Notes: generated by a model not told the origin, from the letters alone. A DNA stretch of 64,000 bases from Paludibacteraceae bacterium (GCA_905233935.1 CAJOFU010000001.1:1-64000); one strand, 5' to 3'. Positions 32,696-40,759 are shown, counted from the stretch's first letter. Numbers and translations are program-made.

Positions 32696-33422
32696 AATTC
32701 TGCCAGATGTACATACCGATCTTGATCTGCCACTGGTCGAAACGTCCGCGGGTGTAGAGTTCGGAATCTATCCCCATGGCTTTGAAGGTATCCTTTTTGT
32801 AGGGATTGAACAAGCCGAAGTCGTAACCGCCACGGATAAAGTAGCGCTTATATTGAAAACCTGCTCCTACACCCCATGTGACATTCACGCGTTTGTAATC
32901 CTCACCGTCATGGTTGTCACGATGCGTATAACCGTAATACGCACCGGGAGCGTCGGCATCAACAGGGAACACACCTTCCGCTGTGCGTATATACTCGTAC
33001 TCTTTGAGTGACAGGTGGACTTGGATCGAAGGGCCTGTATAGAGCATCAGATAGGTGTTTCCGGCTATTTGGAACTTGTATTGCCAATCGCAGAAGATTT
33101 CTAACCCATGATAGTTTCCGCGATAACGCGCCTGATCGGTTGACATATCGCTGATGTATGTCCACTTGGAGTGATACGTAGCGAAGGTATAGTTCAATCC
33201 GAGGGTTGTACCGAAGCCTTTGACGATGGAAGCGTCATAACTCAGACCGATCTTCACACCATTCATTGCAATGGTTTCCAACTTCTTGGAGGTAGGTGAG
33301 TTGATACGCAAAGTAGGGGAAGCATAACCTACGTGGATGCCAAAACCTCCCATTTCGTCGTCTTGCGCCATTACACCTGCTGCCAACAGCAGGGCAAAAA
33401 GAATTGTTGTTGTACGTTTCAT
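32694..33422 (-). CDS. Outer-membrane beta-barrel protein (porin/PorT-like)
   Basis: 242-aa exported protein with signal peptide MKRTTTILFALLLAAGVMAQ. The mature part is alternating beta strands (FGIHVGYASPTLRI, VKIGLSYDASIVKGFGTTLGLNY, FCDWQYKFQIAGNTYLMLYTGPSI, VTWGVGAGFQYKRYFIRGGYDFGLFN, WQIKIGMYIWQN) typical of small 8-10-strand barrels such as the PorT family. No specific function can be given. It lies 23 bp after the OstA-like gene, in an operon rich in envelope genes. Confidence 0.8.
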   Translation of the reverse strand: MKRTTTILFALLLAAGVMAQDDEMGGFGIHVGYASPTLRINSPTSKKLETIAMNGVKIGLSYDASIVKGFGTTLGLNYTFATYHSKWTYISDMSTDQARYRGNYHGLEIFCDWQYKFQIAGNTYLMLYTGPSIQVHLSLKEYEYIRTAEGVFPVDADAPGAYYGYTHRDNHDGEDYKRVNVTWGVGAGFQYKRYFIRGGYDFGLFNPYKKDTFKAMGIDSELYTRGRFDQWQIKIGMYIWQN

Positions 33423-33437
33423 TATTTTGTACGTTTC
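33411..33437. repeat. 17-bp direct duplication at the barrel gene start
   Basis: TGTACGTTTC occurs twice, 17 bp apart; the first copy covers the fourth to first codons of the gene. The OstA-barrel gap is thus also repeat-derived. Confidence 0.6.
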
Positions 33438-33445
33438 GTTTATAG

Positions 33446-35164
33446 TTATTTGCTAACAGATATTTTGCTTCTTCCTGTTTTTCCTGCGCCCGTGTTGGGT
33501 TTGTTCTGCGGTTTGGATGGCTGGTCGTCTTTCGTTTCGGAATCATCCGTTGCGCTCACGCTCTGCTTGTCGGGGCGAGCTGTGTGCTCAACCGAGAGCA
33601 AGACATCAGCCGGTACGCGTGGGCGTTCGTCCTCTGCCCAAAAGAACGAGCCGAGGTGCATAACCTCATCACTGACCTGATCCATCGGATACATCGTGCC
33701 AGTCGTAGCGGTGGTGAAGAGTACGTGATGCACGTGACGGTTTTCGATATACACCTTGACAAAACTGCTCTGCGTGCGGTTACAACCGCTGAGGGTGTTA
33801 TCTTTCTCGTCGATGGGAAAGAACACCGTTTCCGCATTGCCGTTGACATCAACGCGGTAAATATCGCCATCCTTGACGTGCGCAATAATCTCCTTACCGC
33901 TCATCTGATTGAAGTGCATCAGATCATGTTGCTGAATACAGATGGCTGAACCCATCCCGTGGGCATAATCCACTTCCTCGTTGCGGAAATAGATGTAGAT
34001 GCTATCCGCAGACACCTGGTTGTTATCGCTCCAACAGACGGGATTGCCGTACATTTTGCCGATGGAATCGTTGCCAAGATAGACTGCCGAATCACATACT
34101 GCCTGCATATCGTCGCGGTATATGCGTACGTTGTGATGTGCCCGCACGCGACGGTATGTGCTGTCTTCCGGCAATGTATCTGACAACGCAAGCTCCTCGG
34201 TAAACAAGGTATCGGCGTGCATGAAGGTGTGCAGACTGTCGCCCCAACTCTCCAGTAGGGCTTGGTGGGTGGCAAATCCGTGTGAACCCCATTCGGGGTG
34301 TTTGGATGCCGGTGAGTCATCTTCGTACAGTTCGCCGTAGTTGCCCCGGAGCGTGACCTGTTGAACGGAGTCGATGAGTTCGATGTTTCCGTACAACCTG
34401 CCAAATGCCTGATGCTTATCATAATAGATCGTATCGCCGGTCATGAACTTGCCGTCCGTGTGGCTGATGGTTGAGCGGTCGTACAGTTCGGATTCCTCGG
34501 TGCGGGTGTTATACAGCCCGCGGGAGGATAGGATCGTGGTCTCCTGCTCATAGAGAACGGTTGTCGGCGAAACGAGTTCGGCTACGTGCGTCTCGGTGTC
34601 GTAGAGCAGGGTGTCGGTATCCATCGTGAAGCGGTCGTTGACCAGATGCACACTATCGCGAAACGCTGCATGTTTGTTGTACGGCGTGTATTGTCCCCAG
34701 CGCGAGGTGAGGGTATTCAGGTCATCGACAATCTTGCCGCCGGAGTAGTAGTACGCTATGTCAGCAACGCGGTCGTAGTTCAGGCTGTCAGTGGTCAGGA
34801 TCGCCTCGTGATGCAGCAGTCGTACGTTTTGTCGCAATCGGGCAATCTTGGTATTGCCGTTGTAGAAGAGTTTGTCGCCATAACCGGTGAGGGTATCGCC
34901 TTGTACCATCTTCACGTGCCCGTAGGCTTCCAGCGAGTTGCTTGCCTCAAAGAAGTTCGCCGAGTCGCAATACATCAGCGCATCATCGTGCCGGAACAAC
35001 ACGTTGCCCACTACGATGCGAGCATCGGGCAATTTCTCCTGATCAAACAACAGGTTGTTGGCGCGCTCAAGATACACGAGAGTTTGTGCAGTTGACAGTT
35101 GACAATTGATAGTTGACATTACGCCAACCAGCAACATGAACAAATATGAAATGTGCTGTTTCAA
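33446..35164 (-). CDS. OstA-like (LptA/LptD-N domain) envelope protein
   Basis: 572-aa exported protein with OstA-like beta-jellyroll repeats (ARIVVGNVLFRHDDALMYCDSANFF, LEAYGHVKMVQGDTLTGYGDKLFYNG and several similar repeats to ~470). It is predicted to work in lipopolysaccharide transport to the outer membrane. The C-terminus is a low-complexity K/S/P-rich tail. No ATG gives a full signal peptide; TTG 35164, inside a heptamer array, gives MKQHISYLFMLLVGVMSTINCQLSTAQ. The end of this signal peptide is itself encoded by a second heptamer array. ATG 35137 is an alternative. Confidence 0.85.
   Translation of the reverse strand: MKQHISYLFMLLVGVMSTINCQLSTAQTLVYLERANNLLFDQEKLPDARIVVGNVLFRHDDALMYCDSANFFEASNSLEAYGHVKMVQGDTLTGYGDKLFYNGNTKIARLRQNVRLLHHEAILTTDSLNYDRVADIAYYYSGGKIVDDLNTLTSRWGQYTPYNKHAAFRDSVHLVNDRFTMDTDTLLYDTETHVAELVSPTTVLYEQETTILSSRGLYNTRTEESELYDRSTISHTDGKFMTGDTIYYDKHQAFGRLYGNIELIDSVQQVTLRGNYGELYEDDSPASKHPEWGSHGFATHQALLESWGDSLHTFMHADTLFTEELALSDTLPEDSTYRRVRAHHNVRIYRDDMQAVCDSAVYLGNDSIGKMYGNPVCWSDNNQVSADSIYIYFRNEEVDYAHGMGSAICIQQHDLMHFNQMSGKEIIAHVKDGDIYRVDVNGNAETVFFPIDEKDNTLSGCNRTQSSFVKVYIENRHVHHVLFTTATTGTMYPMDQVSDEVMHLGSFFWAEDERPRVPADVLLSVEHTARPDKQSVSATDDSETKDDQPSKPQNKPNTGAGKTGRSKISVSK
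35089..35116. repeat. Heptamer array in the OstA-like signal peptide, 4 units
   Basis: CAGTTGA, CAGTTGA, CAATTGA, TAGTTGA. On the coding strand it encodes STINCQLST, the signal-peptide cleavage region. Confidence 0.88.
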
Positions 35165-35202
35165 CTTTCAACTAATTAGGCTTTTGACTTTTTACTTTCG
35201 AC
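35159..35202. repeat. Heptamer-type array in the SurA-OstA gap
   Basis: TTTCAAC, TTTCAAC, TAATTAG, then TTTTGAC, TTTTTAC, TTTCGAC (one 8-bp step). It supplies the TTG start of the OstA-like gene. Confidence 0.78.
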
Positions 35203-36548
35203 TATTTGTGAATCCAGTTCGGGAACTCAAAGTCACATCCCGCCCAACGCGGATCGATCTGTATGTATGTCTCTTTTTGCTTTTTGATGATCCAGTCGTG
35301 GATATACTCGGCGGAGAGTTTCTGCTCGAGCATCGACTTGATCGTTTGGAAGTCATCCGTCAGGTTTGCACGGTGAACATCGGTCTTGCGTTTGAGCTTG
35401 ACGATGGCGCATACCTCTTTGTTCTTCGTCGGGTCAATCATCACAAACGGGTCGGATATATCGCCCTCTTTCATCGAATAGATCTGCTTAGCCACCTCGG
35501 AGGGCAGATCTTGGTACTCAAACTTCGATGCGCCGGTGTTGGGGTTGGTCATCAAACCGGCATTCATGACGGTATTTTTGTCTTCAGAGTACATGAGGAT
35601 TGCTTGTTCGAAGCTCAGGCTATCAGCGCGGACAACTCGCGCTATGGAGTCAAGACGATTGAGTGCATTGAACTTGTCGGAGGCAGAAACGCGCGGCTTG
35701 AGCAGGATATGGCGACAGTTGATGCGCTCACCATGTTTCTCGATGAGTTGGATGATATGGAAGCCGTATTCTGTTTCGACTATTCGGCTGACTTTCTTCG
35801 GGTCGTTGAGCGCGAACGCCACTTCGGCAAACTCCGGCACGAGTTGTCCGCGACCCACGAAGCCTAATTCCCCACCATGCTTGGCTGACTCGGTATCCTC
35901 GGAATAGAATCGTGCAAGCATGGCAAAATCAGCCTGACCACTTACGACGCGTTCGGTGAACTCGCGCAGACGGCTCTTGATGCGCTCCGTCTCTTCGATA
36001 GGCACCGGTGGCACGAAACTCAGGATCTGTACCTCTACATCCGCCGGCATCATCGGGATAGAATCCAAGGGCAGCGAGTTGTAGTAGCGGCGAATCTCTG
36101 CCGGTGTAGGCTTGATGTGCGAGGTGAGTTTCTGCTGCATCTGTTGGATGGTCATCTGGTTACGCACGCTCTTCATCATCTCTTCGCGGATCTCCGAACT
36201 GGGTTTACGGAAGTATTCCTCCATCTTTTCCTTGGAGCCGATCTGCGAGATGTAGTAGTTCATTCGCATATCAACCTGATGGCTGACCGTGGATTCGGAC
36301 ACCTCAATCGAGTCGAGTTCGGCTTGGTGCAGAAAGAGTTTTTGCACAGCAAGCTGCTCGGGGATAACACAATACGGGTCACCGGCAATCGGTTGTCCTT
36401 CGTACTGCGCACGCAATCGCTCCTCTTCCACTTCCGAACGAAGGATAGCGTCATCGCCGACAATCCAGATAACTTCATCAATGATGTTGTTTTGTGCCAC
36501 GCATGGCAACGCTAACATCAGCACACAAATATATAGAATTCGCTTCAT
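35202..36548 (-). CDS. Periplasmic peptidyl-prolyl isomerase, SurA-like
   Basis: 448-aa chaperone with signal peptide MKRILYICVLMLALPCVAQ, a SurA N-terminal helical domain (EVIWIVGDDAILRSEVEEERLR) and two parvulin domains. The first is at ~175-275 (FAMLARFYSEDTESAKHGGELGFVGRGQLVPEFAEVAFAL.....ETEYGFHIIQLIEK), the second at ~280-385 and degenerate. It helps fold outer-membrane barrels. It sits between a SurA-like lipoprotein and the OstA-like gene, a sensible envelope-biogenesis set. Confidence 0.92.
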   Translation of the reverse strand: MKRILYICVLMLALPCVAQNNIIDEVIWIVGDDAILRSEVEEERLRAQYEGQPIAGDPYCVIPEQLAVQKLFLHQAELDSIEVSESTVSHQVDMRMNYYISQIGSKEKMEEYFRKPSSEIREEMMKSVRNQMTIQQMQQKLTSHIKPTPAEIRRYYNSLPLDSIPMMPADVEVQILSFVPPVPIEETERIKSRLREFTERVVSGQADFAMLARFYSEDTESAKHGGELGFVGRGQLVPEFAEVAFALNDPKKVSRIVETEYGFHIIQLIEKHGERINCRHILLKPRVSASDKFNALNRLDSIARVVRADSLSFEQAILMYSEDKNTVMNAGLMTNPNTGASKFEYQDLPSEVAKQIYSMKEGDISDPFVMIDPTKNKEVCAIVKLKRKTDVHRANLTDDFQTIKSMLEQKLSAEYIHDWIIKKQKETYIQIDPRWAGCDFEFPNWIHK

Positions 36549-36553
36549 ATATC

Positions 36554-36600
36554 TTTTGACTTATTGCTTTCGACTTTTGATTTTCGACTTTCGACTATTA
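36554..36600. repeat. Heptamer array in the lipoprotein-surA gap, 6 units
   Basis: TTTTGAC, TTATTGC, TTTCGAC, TTTTGAT, TTTCGAC, TTTCGAC, TATTA. It fills the whole 49-bp gap. Confidence 0.88.
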
Positions 36601-37446
36601 ATAGATAATTACTTTCCCGAATCGCACAGCATCATCGTAGAGTTCTTGCCGTTGCTGTTGCAGAAACGACACGCGCCGTTCGGAGAGGATCATCTTGTCT
36701 ATAGTTGCCCGCGCATAATCAATAGGCATCGGTTGCCCGGCAAGACGGCAGTCGGTCACCTGCAGCAGATAGACGGATGTGGTATCTTGCTCGGCGTACT
36801 GCTTACCCGCTGCGAGGGATTTTTGCCATTTGTTCGATGGCATGCGCATCAGGATCTGGTTGCCTGTGCACCACTGCGCGGTAAACAGCTCGTAACCGCT
36901 TGCATATTGGTACGCATATTTCTCGATGTATTCGAGGTTTTCCTCGTCCGTCAGATCCATTAGTCTCTTCTTTAGTTCAGGCTGCGAGGGTGCATCTTGC
37001 GGGATAACGAGCAGTGCGCCTTGCAGGATGTTCTCTTGCAGAATAAATCGCTCCTGATGATGCACATAGAACGTATCCGCCTCGGCATCGGTAACTGTTT
37101 TCGGCATTCTCTTGTCCACAATGTGCCGCTCATATTCCGCCACGTAAAGGCTGCGGCGGTAATCCTCGACCAGCGCCTCTATCTCCGGAGTGCTGTGACT
37201 CTTGCCTTCCTGATATTGCAGGATATCCGTCGCCCAGCGGCGGATGAACTGTTCGGCATAACGTGCACTGTCCTCAGGCGTGGTTGCACTTGAGGTTACG
37301 GCATCCAAGTCTGCCTGATAGAGGTAATAGTTGCCCACCTGCGCCACAGCGCCCTCTTTGACGTCGCGCTGAAACAGATTGCAACTGCTAAGGCACACCA
37401 AACAAAGGCACACCATAGCAAGCGGATATAGTAGATGTTTAGTCAT
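36598..37446 (-). CDS. SurA-N-like lipoprotein (PPIase-associated)
   Basis: 282-aa lipoprotein (lipobox LSSC, Cys ~22). Its layout resembles the N-terminal chaperone part of SurA/PrsA proteins: VAQVGNYYLYQADLDAV, followed by helices, and a C-terminal IDYARATIDKMILSERRVSFLQQQRQELYDDAVRFG segment. No clear active parvulin domain is seen. It is first in a seven-gene operon with surA, ostA-like, barrel, dnaG, manA and sir2. It is probably an envelope chaperone; this is inference. Confidence 0.78.
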   Translation of the reverse strand: MTKHLLYPLAMVCLCLVCLSSCNLFQRDVKEGAVAQVGNYYLYQADLDAVTSSATTPEDSARYAEQFIRRWATDILQYQEGKSHSTPEIEALVEDYRRSLYVAEYERHIVDKRMPKTVTDAEADTFYVHHQERFILQENILQGALLVIPQDAPSQPELKKRLMDLTDEENLEYIEKYAYQYASGYELFTAQWCTGNQILMRMPSNKWQKSLAAGKQYAEQDTTSVYLLQVTDCRLAGQPMPIDYARATIDKMILSERRVSFLQQQRQELYDDAVRFGKVIIY

Positions 37447-37463
37447 ATTGTTGTTGTTTCATC

Positions 37464-37481
37464 TCCGCCAGATGTGGCGGA
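37464..37481. repeat. N4-centred palindrome (family member 3)
   Basis: TCCGCCA-GATG-TGGCGGA in the 5' leader of the lipoprotein gene, 17 nt before its ATG. Confidence 0.8.
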
Positions 37482-37495
37482 TGGCTGTAAACGCG

Positions 37496-37527
37496 CAAAG
37501 TTACGAAAATTTTTGCATATATGCAAA
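37496..37527 (-). promoter_or_regulatory. Promoter for the lipoprotein-surA-ostA-dnaG-manA-sir2 operon
   Basis: Minus strand: TTTG (37524-37527), 20 nt, TAACTTTG (37496-37503). It is the only clear promoter seen for the seven-gene run. Confidence 0.8.
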
Positions 37528-37566
37528 TTTTCTTGCAATTTTCGTTTAGATTAGCGTCATTTTGCC

Positions 37567-38580
37567 TTACGAATGATATATTGTGTATAATTTTGAACCA
37601 TCAACCTCTTCGTACGTGTCCGGCAGTTTCATGTCGGGTGCGGGCACTCCCTCGCCGATGGTGACGGGTGCTACTTCGATGTGCATCTCATCCCAGATGT
37701 CTGTTTCCAGGATGTGTTTGAGTAGGGTTGTACCGCCTTCAACCATTACGGAGTGGATATTACGCTGAGCGAGGTCGCTGAGGATGAACGACCACTCGGT
37801 ACACTCGTCATATACGATGGTTGGCGCGTCGTCGGAGAAGATCTTGGCGTCCTTCGGGATGCGGTGATGACGGTCGAGGACTATGCGCACGGGATTACGT
37901 CCAGACCAGCGGGTCGTCAGCAGCGAGGGGTTATCCAGTAGTGCGGTGCGTGTGCCGACCATGATCGCCATATTCTCGGCACGCATCTTATGAACAAGTT
38001 GCTTGGTTACGGGTGTAGAAATAACCAGTGGCGTACCATCCTTGCGGATCAAGTCCACGAACCCATCCGCCGTTTGTGCCCATTTGAGGATAACGTACGG
38101 ACGATGTTTCTCGTGCAGGCAGAGAAACCGTTTGTTCAGTTCGCGACAAGCTTGCTCCTCTACACCTACTGTCACTTCTATACCTGCATCACGGAGTTTC
38201 TGCACACCTCGTCCGGCTACTTGCGGGTTGGGGTCAAGGCAACCGATCACCACCCGCTTAACACCTTTGCTAATGATCAGGTCGGCGCATGGCGGTGTCT
38301 TACCGTAGTGCGAACAAGGCTCTAATGATACATATAGTGTGAATCCGCCATACATGGCGGATATTGCATCTTCCGATAGTCCCGCCATCTTCTGATCCGC
38401 TGCGTGGAAACACTCCACCTCGGCGTGACCCTCACCATAACGATGATGCCACCCTTCGGCGAAAATAGTGTCATCGGCAGGATTGACCAACAAGGCACCC
38501 ACCATCGGATTAGGGGGAACATAATACTCGCCATTACGCGCCAACTCAACGCATCGCAATATATAATCTGAATCTGTCAT
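37567..38580 (-). CDS. ribD: Riboflavin biosynthesis deaminase/reductase RibD
   Basis: Bifunctional enzyme of 337 aa from ATG 38580; the track start at 38655 overlaps the prmC promoter and gives a non-family extension. The deaminase domain has GEGHAEVECFH (zinc His, catalytic Glu) and LEPCSHYGKTPPCADL (zinc Cys); the reductase domain has ILKWAQTADGF and SVMVEGGTTLLKHIL. Between the HAE and PCxxxxxxPPC motifs the protein has about a dozen extra residues (SEDAISAMYGGF). These are encoded by a 20-bp palindrome of the N4 family, an apparent in-frame insertion. Confidence 0.93.
   Translation of the reverse strand: MTDSDYILRCVELARNGEYYVPPNPMVGALLVNPADDTIFAEGWHHRYGEGHAEVECFHAADQKMAGLSEDAISAMYGGFTLYVSLEPCSHYGKTPPCADLIISKGVKRVVIGCLDPNPQVAGRGVQKLRDAGIEVTVGVEEQACRELNKRFLCLHEKHRPYVILKWAQTADGFVDLIRKDGTPLVISTPVTKQLVHKMRAENMAIMVGTRTALLDNPSLLTTRWSGRNPVRIVLDRHHRIPKDAKIFSDDAPTIVYDECTEWSFILSDLAQRNIHSVMVEGGTTLLKHILETDIWDEMHIEVAPVTIGEGVPAPDMKLPDTYEEVDGSKLYTIYHS
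38343..38362. repeat. N4-centred palindrome (family member 4) inside ribD
   Basis: ATCCGCCA-TACA-TGGCGGAT, perfect arms, in frame inside the deaminase domain. Confidence 0.88.
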
Positions 38581-38590
38581 AGCATTTTTA

Positions 38591-38622
38591 TTTGCAAATG
38601 TCAAATATTTTTTGTATCTTTG
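38591..38622 (+). promoter_or_regulatory. Promoter for prmC-recX-recO
   Basis: TTTG (38591-38594), 20 nt, TATCTTTG (38615-38622). The box ends only 4 nt before the ATG, implying a nearly leaderless mRNA. Confidence 0.82.
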
Positions 38623-38626
38623 CAGC

Positions 38627-39466
38627 ATGAAAGCAATAGTGGAACATATTGTCACGCAACTGACGCCCTGTTACGGCGAGCACGAGGCACGTGAACTGGC
38701 ATATTGGATCATTGAGGAAACAACCGGAATGAACCGTTTTGACCTGTGCACGCACAAAGGTACAAAAAATATACCAGATTTGGAAATAATTTTGAAAAAA
38801 TTATGTAAATTTGTTCCTGTGCAGTATATTTTCGGTCATACAGAGTGGTTAGGCTTGGATTTGGATGTAAACGAAGCCACCCTTATTCCCCGACCCGAAA
38901 CGGCAGAATTGGTTGAGGCAATCAGCAATCAGCAGTCAGCAATCAGCTGTCAGCGATCAGCAATCAGCAATCAGCAATCAGCAGTCAGAGTGTTGGATGT
39001 GGGGACGGGAAGCGGGTGTATTGCTTTGGCACTCAAAAAGAAACACCCTGAGTGGATTGTTGAAGGGCTGGACAAAAGCGAAGAAGCTATTGCAGTCGCT
39101 AAACGCAATGCTGCGAAACTGGGATTAGACGTGCGGTTCTTTGTGGAGAATATACTCAGCGACGAGATCGGCGAATATGACCTCATTGTGTCTAACCCGC
39201 CGTATATCCGACCGTCGGAAAGAGGGACAATGACAGAGAACACTTTGCTTCACGAACCCAAAGAAGCATTGTTTGTGCCGGAAGACGATCCCCTACTCTT
39301 CTATCGGCGCATAGCGCAGTTACATAAAGCAAAAGAACTGTGGTTCGAGATCAGCGAGACACAAGGCGATGCAATGCTTGAACTGATGCATCAAACGGAC
39401 TACGAGGCTGAATGCCTCAACGATATGTACGGCAAACAACGATTCATTCATGCAATACAAAAGTGA
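38627..39466 (+). CDS. prmC: Release factor glutamine methyltransferase
   Basis: PrmC/HemK, 279 aa, methylates the GGQ glutamine of release factors. ATG 38627 is chosen; the upstream TTG lies inside the promoter. Motifs: PVQYIFGHTEWLGLDLDVNEATLIPRPETAELVE, LDVGTGSGCIALALKKKHP (SAM motif I) and LIVSNPPYIRPSE (NPPY). Between the RPET segment and SAM motif I lies an insert, AISNQQSAISCQRSAISNQQSAVR, made of ten heptamers. Its 21-bp period gives a perfect heptapeptide repeat. The gene overlaps recX by 17 bp. Confidence 0.93.
   Translation: MKAIVEHIVTQLTPCYGEHEARELAYWIIEETTGMNRFDLCTHKGTKNIPDLEIILKKLCKFVPVQYIFGHTEWLGLDLDVNEATLIPRPETAELVEAISNQQSAISCQRSAISNQQSAVRVLDVGTGSGCIALALKKKHPEWIVEGLDKSEEAIAVAKRNAAKLGLDVRFFVENILSDEIGEYDLIVSNPPYIRPSERGTMTENTLLHEPKEALFVPEDDPLLFYRRIAQLHKAKELWFEISETQGDAMLELMHQTDYEAECLNDMYGKQRFIHAIQK
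38918..38987. repeat. Heptamer array inside prmC, 10 units
   Basis: GCAATCA, GCAATCA, GCAGTCA, GCAATCA, GCTGTCA, GCGATCA, then three GCAATCA and GCAGTCA. At 70 bp it is the longest and most regular array of the window. Confidence 0.95.
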
Positions 39467-39926
39467 ACAGATAGAAGACAAGAAGCCTGTTGACACCAAG
39501 GTCTATCTGGAGCGTGCGGAGCGTTATTGCGCCGGTGCGGAACATTGTGCAGTAGAGGTTGCACAACTGCTTGAGCGGTTGGGTGCAACCGATGTACAGA
39601 TCGACGATGTCATCGGGATTTTGCAAAAGCAACAATACCTCGATGAACAACGGTATTGCCGGGCATTTGTGCACGACAAAGTAGCGTTTCAAGCTTGGGG
39701 CAGAATGAAGATCATCATGGGTTTACGCACCAAACACTTGCCCGAACAGGAGATACAACAAGCATTAGACGATATGGATGAAACGGTGTACGCAAGCAAT
39801 ATCCGTAAAGCCATTCAGAGCAAGCGGGGACAAGACAAGCAGAAGATAATACGGTTTATGCTGCAACGCGGCTACACATTTGACGATTTGCGGCGTTACG
39901 CCAATTTGGATGCAGAGGAAGAATAA
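39450..39926 (+). CDS. recX: Regulatory protein RecX
   Basis: RecX-family modulator of RecA, 158 aa. It is a helical three-repeat protein with YLERAERYCAGAEHCAVEVAQLLERLG, YLDEQRYCRAFVHDKVAFQAWGRMKI and a third repeat with KIIRFMLQRGYTFDDLRR. The ATG overlaps the prmC end by 17 bp and recO follows 2 bp later, so it lies within a tight prmC-recX-recO unit. Confidence 0.85.
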   Translation: MQYKSEQIEDKKPVDTKVYLERAERYCAGAEHCAVEVAQLLERLGATDVQIDDVIGILQKQQYLDEQRYCRAFVHDKVAFQAWGRMKIIMGLRTKHLPEQEIQQALDDMDETVYASNIRKAIQSKRGQDKQKIIRFMLQRGYTFDDLRRYANLDAEEE

Positions 39927-39928
39927 CC

Positions 39929-40528
39929 ATGAAACAAACGACGGAAGCAATAGTATTAGGACTAAAGAAGCACTCCGACAAAATGTCGTTGCTGCAAGTC
40001 TATACCAAGGCAGAAGGACGTCTTGCGCTGCAGGTGTATGGTGCACACGGCAAGCACAAGATCAAAGCAGCCTACCAGCCGCTTTCCATCGTCGAACTAA
40101 CCTACAGCGTCAACCCGTCAAAACCTTTTGCTACTGTCGATACCATCGACCCTGTCTTCCTACCCGAGCAGGTCTATGCCGACATCCGCCGGCAATCTAT
40201 CGCTCTGTTTGTTACAGAGATGCTGATGCTCACACTCACGCACCCGCAACAGGACGAACCGATCTATGAATTCCTCGATGACTTCGTCCACGAACTCAAC
40301 GACGATCCCGAACCCGAGAACTTGCACATCTCATTCATGATGCAACTCGCCGAACTCCTCGGCATAGGTTCACCCGCCGAAGAACTCACCGTGAACCTTT
40401 CACCATTAACCCTCTCACGCAAAACGCGTCAGGAGATCCTTCGTCAACTCTGCGACTACTACCTCACACACGTTGACTCCTTCCGCCTACCCAAATCCCT
40501 CGACATCCTCATCGAGGTCTTCAACTAA
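39929..40528 (+). CDS. recO: DNA repair protein RecO, short form
   Basis: 199-aa RecO with the N-terminal OB fold (TEAIVLGLKKHSDKMSLLQVYTKAEGRLALQVYG) and a helical middle domain (FMMQLAELLGIG). RecO loads RecA in the RecFOR pathway. The protein is shorter than the usual ~240 aa. The C-terminal Cys4 zinc finger is not seen: there is a single Cys near the end. This looks like a natural short form, as the ORF ends cleanly before a terminator. Confidence 0.87.
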   Translation: MKQTTEAIVLGLKKHSDKMSLLQVYTKAEGRLALQVYGAHGKHKIKAAYQPLSIVELTYSVNPSKPFATVDTIDPVFLPEQVYADIRRQSIALFVTEMLMLTLTHPQQDEPIYEFLDDFVHELNDDPEPENLHISFMMQLAELLGIGSPAEELTVNLSPLTLSRKTRQEILRQLCDYYLTHVDSFRLPKSLDILIEVFN

Positions 40529-40594
40529 TCCCGTTAAGCCCATGTTTCCCCCTTAATAGTCACGTAATGGTATCGCTTTTTTGTCGAGACAATC

Positions 40595-40649
40595 TTTAGT
40601 TCTTCTTTAGTTGTTCTTTAGTTCTTATTTAGTTCTTCTTTGGTTCTTC
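40595..40649. repeat. 11-bp tandem repeat, 5 units
   Basis: TTTAGTTCTTC with minor changes, five times, in the convergent gap after recO. Confidence 0.9.
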
Positions 40650-40703
40650 ATGCTATCATCTGCGAAGCATTAGCCACTCTCACTACTACGTCTATATACA
40701 CAA

Positions 40704-40734
40704 ATTAAGGCGATGCATCGTGCATCGCCTTAAT
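40704..40734. terminator. Hairpin between convergent recO and the surface-protein gene
   Basis: A perfect 14-bp stem, ATTAAGGCGATGCA / TGCATCGCCTTAAT, with a TCG loop. It lacks a clear T run, so termination is inferred from its strength and position. Confidence 0.6.
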
Positions 40735-40759
40735 AGTAGTTCAACGGAAATTGTTCCGA

